Assembly: GCA_934047225.1 (NCBI GenBank)
Contig: OW203989.1
Span: 6,237,977 to 6,301,976, forward strand
Length of the DNA stretch: 64,000 nucleotides
Direction of reading: 5' to 3'
Source: Ypsolopha sequella
Lineage: Eukaryota; Arthropoda; Insecta; Lepidoptera; Ypsolophidae
The translations under genes were made by a program, and so were the position numbers. The notes beneath the pieces were generated by a model, which was given only the letters and a program-made list of their open reading frames with translations, did not search any database and was not told the DNA's origin. This document shows positions 46,259 to 56,424 of the stretch, piece after piece. Every line of letters begins with the position of its first letter. Positions within the stretch are counted from its first letter, which is position 1.

Positions 46259-46400
46259 TTATCTGTGAACGTGTTTAGATAACTCGATCATTGCATTGTT
46301 TCGCCTGTCTTGGTCGAGTGACCCGGAGATTATGACAATATTTCTTGTTCCATAGTGGAGCTTGATGTTGAACGATGACTGCTTCACCTTGTGATGAAAT
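46259..46400 (-). CDS. Orphan terminal exon, unidentified protein
   Basis: The acceptor is ATTCCCAG on the - strand (AG at 46402-46401). A 46-codon open frame follows in phase 1, ending in TAA at 46261-46259. Peptide features: FHHKVKQSSFNIKLHYG, then RNIVIISGSLDQDRRN and IELSKHVHR, with the composition of real protein and a consensus acceptor. I do not recognise the family. It lies about 1.7 kb downstream of the myosin stop on the same strand. It could be an alternative myosin C-terminus: a GTACGT donor inside the 48 kb exon (after codon base CGGCA) would join it in phase. It could also be the last exon of a small separate gene, or chance. Confidence 0.4.
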
Positions 46401-46768
46401 CTGGGAATATAGAAGTTAGATGTTAGTTACGGTGCTAACATGAGGGACGAAGAATACAGGAATCTTCAAAATCACATTAGCTTGGTTAGATTATTAATTA
46501 ATTAAACATTTTAGTGTAACAACCTCTCATTTGTATTGTCAAACTTATAAAAAGCTAGTTTAATCTGTTGTTAAAACTGTTAATACTCTTAGCCTAGAAC
46601 CCGTTAATTCATTTATATAAAACCAAAATCGTTGGTTTCTAAGTTACAGGTTTGTCGCCTACTTTGGAGTCCACAAATCAGCTTGTGGGTAAATCATTGC
46701 CAATGCAATTGTAATTTTATTGTGTTTGTAAGTGTAATTTTGGCTTCATAAATAACTTTTACTTTACT

Positions 46769-47043
46769 TATACAATGTGTAACAGAAAGGTGTAACCATA
46801 TTTGAAGAGCTTGTTCAATCAATGATATATTATAGAACAACTTTTACTATGGAACAAATTCTGTGAATCGAAAAAAAAAATTTACTGTTTCATGGAAAAA
46901 TGCAATGCCGCTCGGCCGAAATGTATGGAAGGGTAGATTTTTTTTTGAGATTTCGGGGTTGGCTCAATAGTAAAAGTTGTTCTATATCATTGACTGAATA
47001 AGCTCTTCAAATATGGTTACACCTTTTTGTTACACGTTGTATA
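46769..47043. mobile_element. Palindromic MITE, TATACAA(T/C)GTGTAACA ends
   Basis: The left arm TACAATGTGTAACAGAAAGGTGTAACCATATTTGAAGAGCTTGTTCA pairs with the right arm for about 90 bp, including ATAGAACAACTTTTACTATGG. The innermost arm part resembles the 33286-33466 element (CCATAGTAAAAGTTGTTC), so the two may be related. Confidence 0.78.
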
Positions 47044-47316
47044 AAATAGTTTCATATTGTTATTCTACCTTCACGATCACTTTGACTAACGTTCGTGTAA
47101 CAATAATAAGCACTGATTCAGGATTTGCGTGGGGCTTTTATAAGAAAATTAAAGTGTTAGAATCAAAATTTAAATTGGTTACGCTACATAATTGTTGGCG
47201 ACTCGTGCCGTAAATTTGTAGTTGTCGCTCGCAGCTTCAAAGTTGTGGCTTGCAGTCTATAGACAAATAAGTTGTGCGCGACCGGCCCGCGGGGCAACAG
47301 ACTTTGTACTCTAGAT

Positions 47317-47935
47317 CAGTGGCGTATTTACCCTAGGGCCAAAAGGGCCAAGGCCCGGGGCGGCAGGCTGCGAGGGGCGGCGCAAGCAATTAAGAATTAA
47401 CTATTCTTAATACCTATATAAGGTTAAATAATATTAGTTAGCGAAACTCAAAACATAGGTAGTACTAGTCTATATGAACAATTGTTTGTATGGGAGCTAA
47501 GCGAAATTCTTAAAATTTGTTTTCACCTTTCCATACGGGACCAGTCAGCTGATCGGGGCAATTTGTATGGGAGCTCCCATACAAACTTCATATAGATATA
47601 GTTCATATAGACTAGTACTACCTATGTTTTGAGTTTCGCCAACTAATATTATTTAATCTTATAGAAGTTGAGTTGACAAAATCCGTTAATTATGACAGTG
47701 TCATTGAAGAATTTTGTAACCAATGTGGCCATCAGAAAAATGTAAATATTCAATAAATGGTGTTTGGATGGCCTTTTTAGTTTTTTTATTCATTATCACC
47801 GTTCTTAGCCCACATCAAAACACTGTTGGATTTCATTTTATTTTATAATAAAACAATTTTTTGCTTTTTTCTCGTTATTTTATGGGGCGGCAAACCTAAC
47901 AGGCCCAGGGCGCCAAATCTTAAAATACGCCACTG
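47317..47935. mobile_element. hAT-type MITE, 619 bp, with nested MITE
   Basis: Ends are CAGTGGCGTATTT and AAAATACGCCACTG. The flanks CTCTAGAT (47309-47316) and CTCTTGAT (47936-47943) form an 8-bp target duplication with one mismatch. GGCCC/GGGGCGGCA motifs mirror each other near the ends. MITE family A copy 2 (47417-47663) is inserted inside. Confidence 0.78.
47417..47663. mobile_element. Palindromic MITE family A, copy 2 (nested)
   Basis: TATAAGGTTAAATAATATTAGTTAGCGAAACTCAAAAC to the inverted end at 47663. Shorter than copy 1 at 27838. Confidence 0.8.
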
Positions 47936-48097
47936 CTCTTGATGCTAGCGGGGGACGGGTGGTGCAGCGGGAAAGGGAAGCGCGTGCAACTGCGCGTCAA
48001 TCATCGACAGTAGGATCTACCTTGCCCCCGCCAACCTCACTTTCAAAACCACCGTGCCATCCGATCTCACCTGTATGATATATGTAGGTCGTGAGCG

Positions 48098-48265
48098 TCA
48101 GTGTTGCTGCATGGAGTCGTGCCGGTTATCCCTCTGCAGCGCGACGTACTGCCGCACTAGCCGCGCGATCTCATGCGCCTGCTCCGCCTGCAGCCTGGTC
48201 ACGCGCTGCTGCAGGAGCGAGCCGCACTTCACGTCCAGGAACAGTGTGCCGTCTTCTGATCTCAC
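48098..48265 (-). CDS. MyTH4-FERM myosin, last coding exon (FERM F3 end)
   Basis: The acceptor is TTTCCCAG and the exon starts at 48265 in phase 0. It encodes VRSEDGTLFLDVKCGSL, then a helix QAEQAHEIARLVRQYVALQ, and stops with TGA at 48100-48098. The peptide is the last beta strand and C-terminal helix of the F3 (PH-like) lobe. The tail after the helix is only 12 residues, usual for MyTH4-FERM myosins. A GTGAGA donor lies after the stop near 48070, so a 3'-UTR intron is possible. The other exons of this gene are listed upstream on the - strand, to 60496. Confidence 0.85.
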   Translation of the reverse strand: MRSEDGTLFLDVKCGSLLQQRVTRLQAEQAHEIARLVRQYVALQRDNRHDSMQQH

Positions 48266-48301
48266 CTGGGAAATACAATATTGTTAGGTTAAAGCCGATC
48301 G

Positions 48302-48346
48302 CTCGAGCGGTTTGGTTGGCGCTGAAAACCAGCGCCAACCAAAGCA
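48302..48346. repeat. GC-rich hairpin
   Basis: GGTTTGGTTGGCGCTGAAAACCAGCGCCAACCAAAGC: a 14-bp perfect stem inside the myosin intron. Confidence 0.6.
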
Positions 48347-48749
48347 TGTTTTGGATGGCACATAGCTGTGCTACATCCTTTTGTCGTGTTGTTATTTTTA
48401 TCTGTAGATTACTCCCTACTTAAGTAAACCTTTTTCTACTGTGTTAGCTATAAGTTTATTTTTTGTAAACGCGTCAATGAATTTATTTTCTTTCTTTTAT
48501 GTTATTTCAGTATTTAGTTATTTAACAATTTTTACACGTTATTTAAATGGGAAATATATAAATGAACTTTGAAAATAATGGTTTCCCCTATAAGAGGCTT
48601 TGCTTTGCTCTATTATATTTAATACTTTCAAATTTAACCGCTAAAGAAAACCATCGCAAAAGAAAGCCGGTAGGTCAGATTAGAAGTATGGCGAGTCACA
48701 GAACGTAGTGGACCTTCGTGATATTTTTTATGACATATCGTATTTCTGT

Positions 48750-48905
48750 TAAAATTAGGAGGGTCGCTTCGTTCCGCTCGGCTCACCAAATTCATTTACA
48801 TGTAAACCCAACACCTCGCTCCGCTCGTCGTCACACCTATTTTTGACTTTTGGTGAAAGATTTTCGATTTCATAGTTAATTCTACGACCTGTCCACGACA
48901 CATGC
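48750..48905. repeat. Dispersed repeat with GGTCGC motif, copy 2
   Basis: Matches 3230-3375: GGGTCGCTTCGTTCCGCTCGG, CTCCGCTCGTCGTCACACCTATTTTTGACTTT.GGTGAAAGATTTTCG, GACCTGTCCACGACA. Confidence 0.6.
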
Positions 48906-49676
48906 ACTAAATATATATAAGGGTTAAGCCCGCGTCTACTCTTTGCTGGTGCAAGCTGGCAACGTTGGGACACCGCGTACTTGACGTTGGCAACGTCCCC
49001 CCCTAAGTCCCCGCGCAGCGAGTCGTTGGTGTTTTGTTTTGAAGCGCGTCCTCTCGCTAATATCATATTATTTCGTTTTTCTTTACAATTAAAAACTTTT
49101 TGTTAAATGTAAATATAAAGTTTGTGAACAAGACAGTTTTCAGTGCTTCATTGCGTTGTAGTTATCGTTCATATATATCTTTAATTTAGTTTATGTACGT
49201 TAAGTAAGCCTAAAATAAAATTATGTATTGTATTTTCCTCTTTTGAATTTACATTGTCGTGTAATTAATATATCTGTATGATATAATATATATTCCATAA
49301 ATTGGAAATAAATTATTATCATTTAGAACCAAATTAAATTTAAATTTAAAACAGCTGCAGATAGTCAAAATACCTGTGTACAGTCGACAAGATTCCCGCC
49401 TGTCCACCTTAAGAGCTAGTTTTGTGTGCATTGGTTCGGGGCATCTTCTTGCCAGTTTTTGTCTGCCAATAGTCATTCTCACAACAACCAACAAGTGACT
49501 AATTAAGTCTGATGGACCCGAAAACGCCATAAAAAGTGTCTCTCATAAACGTTCATTGGTCAACAAAATAAAAGGCGAGGCTAATTTAACTGAGATCGCC
49601 ACATGCAAGCAACAAGGTTTTGAAACTGGACAGGCATATTTTGCATAGAGAATTTTGCATATATAGATAGCCTCAC

Positions 49677-49886
49677 CTTCCTGGTAGAGATGAGCTCGGC
49701 GTAGGGCCAGTGCGTGTCAGTCTCGTGCGTGGCCGGCTCGAGCAGGTGTACACCGCGTCGGTTCAGCGCCAGCACGTACTCGCGCCACTCGCCGCCCGCC
49801 GCCGCACCGACACCGCCGGCGCCCGCGCCCGACACGCGACGCACCGCGAAGAACGACGACCCGAACAGCGCCCAGCGGGACAACAC
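49677..49886 (-). CDS. MyTH4-FERM myosin exon (FERM F2/F3)
   Basis: The acceptor is ACCTGCAG-type reading GCAG/GTGTTG and the donor is AAG/GTGAGG. The exon is 70 codons, phase 0 at both ends. It encodes WALFGSSFFAVRR, a Gly/Ala linker, then YVLALNRRGVHLLEPATHET and YAELISTRK. The LFGSxFF start of the F3 lobe, the LNRxGVxxL strand and the ELxST end are characteristic of class XV (and VII) myosin tails. The Gly/Ala linker is GC-rich, as in the neighbouring exons. Confidence 0.9.
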
Positions 49887-49939
49887 CTGCGACAGACATT
49901 AGGATATGAATAATAAATTAGGATATGAATAATATAATG

Positions 49940-50060
49940 AAATAATAGTACATTATTGCAAAGGCAGCGAAATAGGCAATAGGCCTGCGGCTCGGCCTTC
50001 AATGATACGAGACAGGCAATTGCCATTTCGGCCGAGGCATATATAGTGCTTTTCTTAAAA
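49940..50060. repeat. Short dispersed repeat (TATATAGTGCTTTTCT end), copy 1
   Basis: AGTACATTATTGC...GGCATATATAGTGCTTTTCTTAAA parallels AGTACATTACTGC...GCATGTATAGTGCTTTTCTCCAAA at 51416-51558. Both have a CG-rich centre (CTGCGGCTCGGCCTT here). Confidence 0.45.
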
Positions 50061-50382
50061 AAATGCAAAGAAATAAAAAAGGGCCTTTTACATAATAAAT
50101 AGAATTTTTTTTTTACAGTTTGTGCCGAAAGGTAAACGCATCTGTGGCCATACAGCCACGAGAACGCAATGTGTACGATAGATGAAAGAGTTCTAAATTC
50201 AAACAGCACACCGTTTCATACAACATTGCCGGTGCGCTCTTCGTTCCAAATTCAAAGAATGCGCCGGGAAGTGATTTTGGTTTTTCAGTCTACGTAAATA
50301 TGATACTTCGCGTGTTCTTTACATATTCAAAAGTAATGATAATATTTCCGCGTATGTTTAAGAAAAATATATTTATTTATGT

Positions 50383-50553
50383 AATAAAGCCAATTCTGAG
50401 GGCTTTAATTTTAGTTTTAGTGCTGTCAAAGCTTAAAATTTTCCAAAGAAATTTTGCTTCTAATCCTAATAATTAAGAACTATTTTGTATCGAAAAAAAT
50501 TTGGTTATGACAGCACTAAAACTAAAATTAAAGCCTTCAGAATCGGCTTTATT
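50383..50553. mobile_element. MITE with ~45-bp inverted repeats, intact copy
   Basis: AATAAAGCCAATTCTGAGGGCTTTAATTTTAGTTTTAGTGCTGTC at the left and its reverse complement at the right, with three mismatches. It is the uninterrupted counterpart of the element split by the LINE at 20277-21700. Confidence 0.82.
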
Positions 50554-50897
50554 GTAGGTATAATATATATTATATACACTTATTACAGGTCAGTTTTAAT
50601 GTAACATAAGTAATTAAATAATCTATTTGTATAGGTAATAGTTTTATGTCATAAATAATAACATGGGGAAATATGCAGGGGAATAATAAAGGTTGGGTTT
50701 ACTTAAATTTAATTTAAAAAAATACACTTGAATAAAATAAAAATATAGGAATAAGGAATAAATCATATTTTAAAATTTCTAAATTTGTGGGACAAGGCTA
50801 CCAAATGCGGTTGCTGGATGAGCAATAAATATTATACAAAATAGAAATGATCAATTAGAAACAAATTTCAAGTAAACAAATATTTGAAAAGTTCCTC

Positions 50898-50972
50898 AGG
50901 CCAGGATTCGAACCTGCGACCTCCTGCTTACATGAGAGGTGCACTACCGACTGCGTCACCGAGATTCTCATC
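50898..50972 (-). repeat. tRNA-like sequence (tRNA-derived SINE piece or tRNA relic)
   Basis: The - strand carries an A-box-like TGACGCAGTCGGTAG and a perfect B-box core GGTTCGAATCC at tRNA spacing. An ACCTC/GAGGT stem encloses an over-long loop. The acceptor strands do not pair well, so it is not a functional tRNA by eye. It abuts the MITE at 50979. Confidence 0.5.
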
Positions 50973-50978
50973 CAAACA

Positions 50979-51141
50979 GCGGGTCTACCGCGTTATTCTC
51001 ATTTTCATCAACATCAACTTGAGATTGAAATTTGATGTGCGTGCGACGACACCCGCCTAACGTGCCATCTCTTTTGCACGCGTTGAATTTCGCATGCATT
51101 TGCTTGAAGTTGATACAAATGAGAATTACGCGGTAGAGCCC
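50979..51141. mobile_element. MITE, GGGTCTACCGCGTAATTCT family, copy 1
   Basis: Inverted ends are GCGGGTCTACCGCGTTATTCTCATTT and AAATGAGAATTACGCGGTAGAGCC. It is the reverse-orientation counterpart of 58099-58262 (shared GCATGCATTTGCTTGAAGTTGATACAAAT). Confidence 0.8.
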
Positions 51142-51415
51142 CAGACGAATTTTTCAACAGTACCTGTACACCGATTGTTAGTGTACACCTACTTGATATA
51201 GCATTCTTTAATGTACACAGAAAAGCAGTTGAGGCAAATAATACATTAAAAGATACTTACACAGGCGAGCTTATCTCTAAAAATATATTTCTTCCAGCAA
51301 ACCTAATAGCATAACTACCTACTTGATATACCAGCCAGTTTCTAATTGATCTTTTCTGGTTTTGTATCCACTCTAATAATATTTAGAGCATACTAAGCGA
51401 TGAGTGTCGCTATAA

Positions 51416-51600
51416 TAGTACATTACTGCTGAGACCAAGTAAATGAGCTCTTCCTGGACGAGTAAGTTAAAAGTCCGAGCCCGCAGAGCGAGGAATTTTA
51501 TATACGAGTCTAGGACTAATTACGGTCCAAGCATGTATAGTGCTTTTCTCCAAAATAAAACGAGACAATTTATAGTAGGTATGTAGGACAAGGAGTAAAA
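51416..51600. repeat. Short dispersed repeat (TATAGTGCTTTTCT end), copy 2
   Basis: See the copy at 49940-50060. Its centre carries AGTCCGAGCCCGCAGAGCGAGG. No coding potential. Confidence 0.4.
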
Positions 51601-52033
51601 TAAAAGAAAATGAACTTAATATATTGAAAGTCACGTTGCTCATATTGGGACATAATTTTAGTAAGGGGTACGAGAAAGCCCTATTTAAACTTACTTCAAA
51701 ATGTTAAATACAAAAAGAGATTCGTTTTGAGTCGAGTAGTCGGAAAATTCGTTTAATCATTCACGATGCAAACTACAAATATCTTTTTCACAATCCGCCA
51801 TGTTTCTTTTTCTCAAACTTGAACGTTAGTGTTGTGTTGTCAAACTGGTAACTGTCAATAGGCTGCGTTCAGTTTGATTGTCGAACGACGCCCGCCTTAC
51901 ACCGACAGCAGGATAGCATATAATAAAATTTTAAGTGTTTAATGGTTTTAAATATATAAAATCAACAAAATTAATCTATTTTCGTTATTATTATTGCAAT
52001 TATAAAGTAAAGCAAACATCTCTGCATTCTGAA

Positions 52034-52311
52034 CAGGGGCCGTCCATATATTACGTCATTTGAAATAAGGGGGGGGGGGACTGGTCTGCGAATGACGGTA
52101 ATATAATGATCATAATTTGCAACAATGGTGGGTCTTGTCATAAGAAAACAACTGTTGTTTAAACAACAATATTGATTTTGTAATACAAATAACGAAAATT
52201 ACATCAGTTTTATGAGAGGATGTGGTCATTGGATAATGACGATAGGATGTTTGTAGGGGAGGGGGGGGGGGGTCGAAAATCGGCAAATATCGATGACGTA
52301 ATATGTGCCCT
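52034..52311. mobile_element. MITE, GGGGCCGTCCATATATTACGTCA ends
   Basis: The left end is AGGGGCCGTCCATATATTACGTCAT. The right end TGACGTAATATGTGCCCTA is its near reverse complement. Two long G tracts (about 52070-52079 and 52260-52272) mirror each other. GGGCCGTCCATAAATTACGTCA-type ends are widespread in arthropod MITEs. Confidence 0.75.
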
Positions 52312-52574
52312 ACATGAAGTTACAATTCTTTTTATTTTTAAACTGGCCGCTTAAAACCTGATGATCGCCAAACACCTTTGTCTCCTAAAAACATAGATAC
52401 GGATAGTTTTAAAAAATAAAGATATGGTATATTTCACTCTTTTACAGACGATTTTCAAGTATTGGTGCATTTTTAACCATGCAGGGTTTAAACCTGGGTC
52501 TCAAGACTGAAAGTCGGACAGACTGAGCTACGAATGCTGCTAAAATATTCACTCCCAACAAAACCAAACCTCAC

Positions 52575-52853
52575 CTGTAAAACCCTAGACTTCGCCGCGG
52601 CGGGCGACAACGACCTCGCAGGCGCCCACTCGGCCGCCACCCAACCGGCCCACTTGTTCGGTCTCGGCTCCCGGAGGCCGAGCAGCGGCTTCGGCAGCAG
52701 GAACTTCAAGTCCCTGGGGTGCGGCGGCTCCGCGAGCCCGGCCGCGCGGTGGAGTAGGGCGGCCACGGACGCTGCGTCACGGAGCACCGCGGGCGGGGGG
52801 GCGCCGCCCGCGGGGAGCACTAGCAGCAGGCCTTCTAGGTAGTCCGGGGCCAC
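52575..52853 (-). CDS. MyTH4-FERM myosin exon (FERM F2)
   Basis: The acceptor is CCAG at 52857-52854 and the donor ACAG/GTGAGG. The exon is 93 codons, phase 0. It encodes VAPDYLEGLLLVLP, an Ala/Pro linker, ASVAALLHRAAGLAEPPHPRDLKFLLPKPLLGL, then NKWAGWVAAEW and AKSRVLQ. The QVxPDYLEGLL ... ALLHRAA ... LKxLLPKP series is the all-helical F2 lobe of myosin FERM domains. The exon is extremely GC-rich compared with its introns. Confidence 0.92.
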
Positions 52854-53274
52854 CTGGACGCAAAATTATACAGTTGATATAACATCACTTTAATCCGAGC
52901 CACGATCTGGACGGCGATCTACTGTTTTAACAATAATCAGAATTATGGTGATTAAAGAGGAGTATGAAAGAAAGAGAAAGAAATAAATAAATTTATTTGT
53001 AAAGATACATGTCACAAAATAATAGTTCTTGTAAGTATTTGCAGTATCGATAAGTTCTTCCATAATAATGGCATGCAAATTTTTATGTATAGTAAATGAA
53101 AATTTAAATTAGTTACACTGACAAAATTAAAACACTAAAAAATAATAATAATACAATATTCAAAAACACAATAGTCACTATTATTCTCATATTAAATGTC
53201 AGAAAAATTCAAGAAAGAGTAAAATTTATAGAGTATGGACAAAGAGGTAATACAAAGTGAAACATTAGTTTTAC

Positions 53275-53691
53275 TTAAGGCGATATGCGAAAAAAATACG
53301 GGTGTTTCTTTTCTGTGTATTTCATGAAATACACGAAAAACAGTTTCTGGTATATGCATTTTGACTATATAATCTAAGGTTTTGAAATTGGAAAACATGT
53401 TTGGATAAATTTTCCTCGATAGAAATAATTGTTGAAATTAGGTCTTCAAACACACTTTTTCTCCTCGTTTGACAAATAGGAACCATATACAGAACTCAAA
53501 CATATTTTATTAGGTGTGTTTTAACAATATCTAGAGATTTGATATTTGAAATTTTGCTAGCTATTTTAGTTTTTTTAATAAAAATATAAAACCAACTTTT
53601 TTCCCTTTTGCCCTGAATCCGCCCCTCTCGCACTGCGCGATTTTTCGCTTGGAGTGACAGTGACAAAAATAAAATTCGCATAGCCTCTTAA
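53275..53691 (+). mobile_element. TTAA-flanked MITE family C, copy 3
   Basis: TTAAGGCGATATGCG to GCATAGCCTCTTAA, the most complete copy together with 28376-28783. It lies in a myosin intron. Confidence 0.78.
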
Positions 53692-53760
53692 TTGTAGAAT
53701 ATCAAACTCAAACTCTATCTTGTACTGAGTCACTCTTGTTTAGTGAAGTGAGGCACGTAC

Positions 53761-53985
53761 CTGATTGAACAGCACCTCGGTGTAGAGCGGCGGCGCGTCG
53801 CCCCGCAGCGGATGGTGCCACACGGAGCGACAGAAGATGAGGTAGAAGGGATGGTGCGCGCGCTGCAGCTCCGTGGTCACGTCCAGCACGTACTCGTCGC
53901 CGGCGAGCGGCATCGTTAGTGCGTCGCCCGCCACGATACAGTACAGGGAGAACTCCGCGCGTTCCGCCTCACTTGTCACGCCGAT
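53761..53985 (-). CDS. MyTH4-FERM myosin exon (FERM F1/F2)
   Basis: The acceptor is TCTGCAG-type reading TGCAG/ATCGGC and the donor CAG/GTACGTG. The exon is 75 codons, phase 0. It encodes IGVTSEAERAEFSLYCIV, DEYVLDVTTELQ and FYLIFCRSVWHHPLR, ending EVLFNQ. The FSLYCIV.GD, DEYxLDVxTEL and FxFRRSVWxxPLR order is the junction of F1 and F2 in MyTH4-FERM myosins. CRSVW replaces the more usual RRSVW. Confidence 0.93.
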
Positions 53986-54603
53986 CTGCAGAACGGAATT
54001 ACCAATTTATAACATTAATATTAGGTTATTACATATGAAATTACCGTTTTCTATAATTACCTACAAGAACTATTATTTTGTGACATGTGTCTTTGCAAAT
54101 AAATTTCTTTCTTTCTTTTTATACAAAATTTGAAGGAAACTCAAATTTTCAGTACTAACATTTTTGCATTTTTTTAGGAATAACAAATCTAAACTGTGTG
54201 GTTTCTTATGTGTATGAATGAGACAAAATTTAGTTCACAGCAACATAAATTTAATTTTTGAAAATTGTCAGCTGTAAAAAATTACGTATTTCGAATCTTA
54301 TCATGGAAATGGATGGACGAACTGTTTTTGAAGATTTGATTTTTATAATCAAACTGAAAATAAAAACAAAATTTCATACGTAGATGTAAAACCTTGAAAT
54401 CAACTTTCAAATAAAAAACAAATAATTGAAATAGCTATTGAATTATAGGAATTATGAACTCACGAATCTGTAAGAAAAATTCGGCAATTTCATATGTAAA
54501 GACCTATTTTATTATAAGTATTGGGATTCGAGGCTGAATAATGTATGGAATAATTTATTTGAAACACACACAGAGCAAGAATTGATAGAAAAGGTGACAT
54601 TTG

Positions 54604-54743
54604 GGTCGATTCCATATTTGATAGGACTAAACTTATTTTAGGCGTGCTGTCTTAATCTTTCTGTATCGAAAAGGCAAAGACAGGATGCTTAAAATAAGGT
54701 TACTTCTGTCATATAAGTTAAGTCGTGTTATACCGAATCGACA
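54604..54743. mobile_element. Palindromic MITE family B, copy 2
   Basis: GTCGATTC..., AGGACTAAACTTATTTTAGGCGTGCTGTCTTAATC, and a right arm ATATAAGTTAAGTCGTGTTATACCGAATCGAC. Internally rearranged relative to 28150-28302 but clearly the same family. Confidence 0.7.
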
Positions 54744-55287
54744 CCACTATAAATTTTTCTATTGAGTCATGCAATAGTTCCTTGAAACGGGCAAGCCATA
54801 CTTTTTTTGCAAGATGTAGGGTTTTGAGGAGCTAGGGTTTGTAGAGTTAGGGGCTAGGCTTTACATGAGATCTCATAATTTTTGAAGCGAATATAATAGT
54901 GAAATGAGAAGTATGTCGTATCATCGTAATATGTGGTGCCCTAGATGGCAATAAACTTTTTGCAAAAGTTACTGGTCCAAAATTTTCAAGAAAACAACAA
55001 CGCTTACCCAAAGCTGAACATGATGGCCAAAGGTACCACAAGAAGAATTCGCTTAGATAATATACTGTTGTATCTCCGACAAGACACAATCTGCTGCTTT
55101 TTAACAGTGAAAGCAAATGCGAAAGGTTGATTTACTAATAAAAAAACACATTATTACTCTGTTGCAGAAAAAGGCTTAAAATTTGTAGATTATTGTGTAA
55201 TTATACTCGAACAGTACATAGGAATAAACCATGGCACAGCTGACGCCTGGCGAACCGCCCAGCGACACTGACGTCACGTGCACTTAC

Positions 55288-55416
55288 CAATTCACATAGC
55301 TCGTTGACGATGTCCTGGACGACGGTAGCGCAGCGCGTGTTGACCACTCGCTCGGCGCCTCCCGGCAGCCGATATAGCTGGCGTCTGGCGGACCGCCCGG
55401 CCGATACCGCCGTCAC
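55288..55416 (-). CDS. MyTH4-FERM myosin exon (MyTH4 end / FERM F1)
   Basis: The acceptor is GCCCAG and the donor TTG/GTAAGTG. The exon is 43 codons, phase 0. It encodes VTAVSAGRSARRQLYRLPGG, then VVNTRCATVVQDIVNELCEL. The LPGG turn followed by a strand and the VVxDIxxELCxL helix is the ubiquitin-like F1 lobe. It joins IGVTSEAER of the next exon without a gap, as in known myosin tails. Confidence 0.92.
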
Positions 55417-55515
55417 CTGGGCAACACAACATTTCAGTCAGTTTGCCTTTATAAACTACACAGCGGACTTGTCTAGAATAGACAAGTTAGCACTTTAGGT
55501 GGCACTTTATCGATT

Positions 55516-55872
55516 TCCATCTATCCATCAGCCTAGTTCGTCCACTGCTGGACATAAGCCTTCCCAGGACTTTGCCACTCCCGGCGGACATCCTGGAAGA
55601 ATTGCCCATACTCACACACGCTGGGCAGGCGGGTTGGTGAGCGCGGTGCAGGAAACCCTCGCACCTGTGACGCCGCTGCCCGTCACCAGTTTGTTTCATA
55701 TAAGGCCCGGCTATTACGGATGGATATACCGCCATCCATCGGTCCCAGGCATGGTGGGCCTCCTGGTTTTTTGCCTGTGAGCTGTTCTCTTACTCTCCCC
55801 CGAATTACTTCGAGGTGGTCTCCAAGTAAGATGGTGGTACCTCCACAGTCGAGCCCGGCATCAGCTCTACCA
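55516..55872 (-). repeat. Dispersed retroposon, copy 3
   Basis: Reverse-complement copy of 512-868, nearly full length, inside the intron between myosin exons 55288-55416 and 56081-56219. The (CCAT)n start at its + strand left end is the 3' tail. Confidence 0.75.
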
Positions 55873-56080
55873 CCTGTTTATCGATTTAAAATCCTAAAAT
55901 ACGATATCGAAGTTTCTGGGGATCGGTAAAGAGCAAAAACTAGTGAGCCTCGAGGATCATACATATCTTTCATGCCCCATTTGCCCAGTTAGGGTTGGTA
56001 CCAGGCCCATAACCTAAGAACATCATTATTTCACAACTTCAAGCTAGACATTACAACAGCTTTAATCTTTAGGCTCTCAC

Positions 56081-56219
56081 CTCTTCAACGGAAGGCACAT
56101 TCTTCCTGCCGCCACAGCGGAGCGTCTTCCTCAAGTTGGCGAGACAGACGGACGCCGTGCCCTGACACCCGCGCCGTCGGTCCGCCGCCGCCGCTGACAG
56201 ATACTCCACGAGGAATGGC
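56081..56219 (-). CDS. MyTH4-FERM myosin exon (MyTH4 C-terminal half)
   Basis: The acceptor is TTTGCAG and the donor GAG/GTGAGA. The exon is 139 nt, accepting phase 2 and ending in phase 0. It encodes (R)PFLVEYLSAAAADR, CLANLRKTLRCGGRKNVPSVEE. The R-x-FL-x-YL and L.KT...GGR..PS.EE motifs close the MyTH4 helical bundle. The first codon is split as AG/G with the preceding exon donor CTCAG/GTACTT. Confidence 0.92.
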
Positions 56220-56424
56220 CTGCAAACATAGAATGGGAGTTTTAGATGTTGAATTTAAACGACCCTGCAGCGGGATTTGAGCACATTCTGTAAGACCGTT
56301 ATCGTTTGGCTTTAACTGCCGTTCGTTCGATAGTTCGTAAAGACCACACTATGCTTAACGAATCGTGTGAGCTAATCGAACAAGCCCAAATCGCCTCGCC
56401 TGCTCGAAATATACATGTTTCGGT

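Noticed and set aside
48054..48423. + strand ORFs rich in Ala/Arg/Cys over the myosin exon
   Set aside because: Shadows of the GC-rich - strand exon, lacking any domain.
49249..49530. 93-codon - strand ORF between two myosin exons
   Set aside because: The flanking exons join in phase without it and its translation shows no myosin or clear transposon motif. A retroposon fragment is possible but unsupported.
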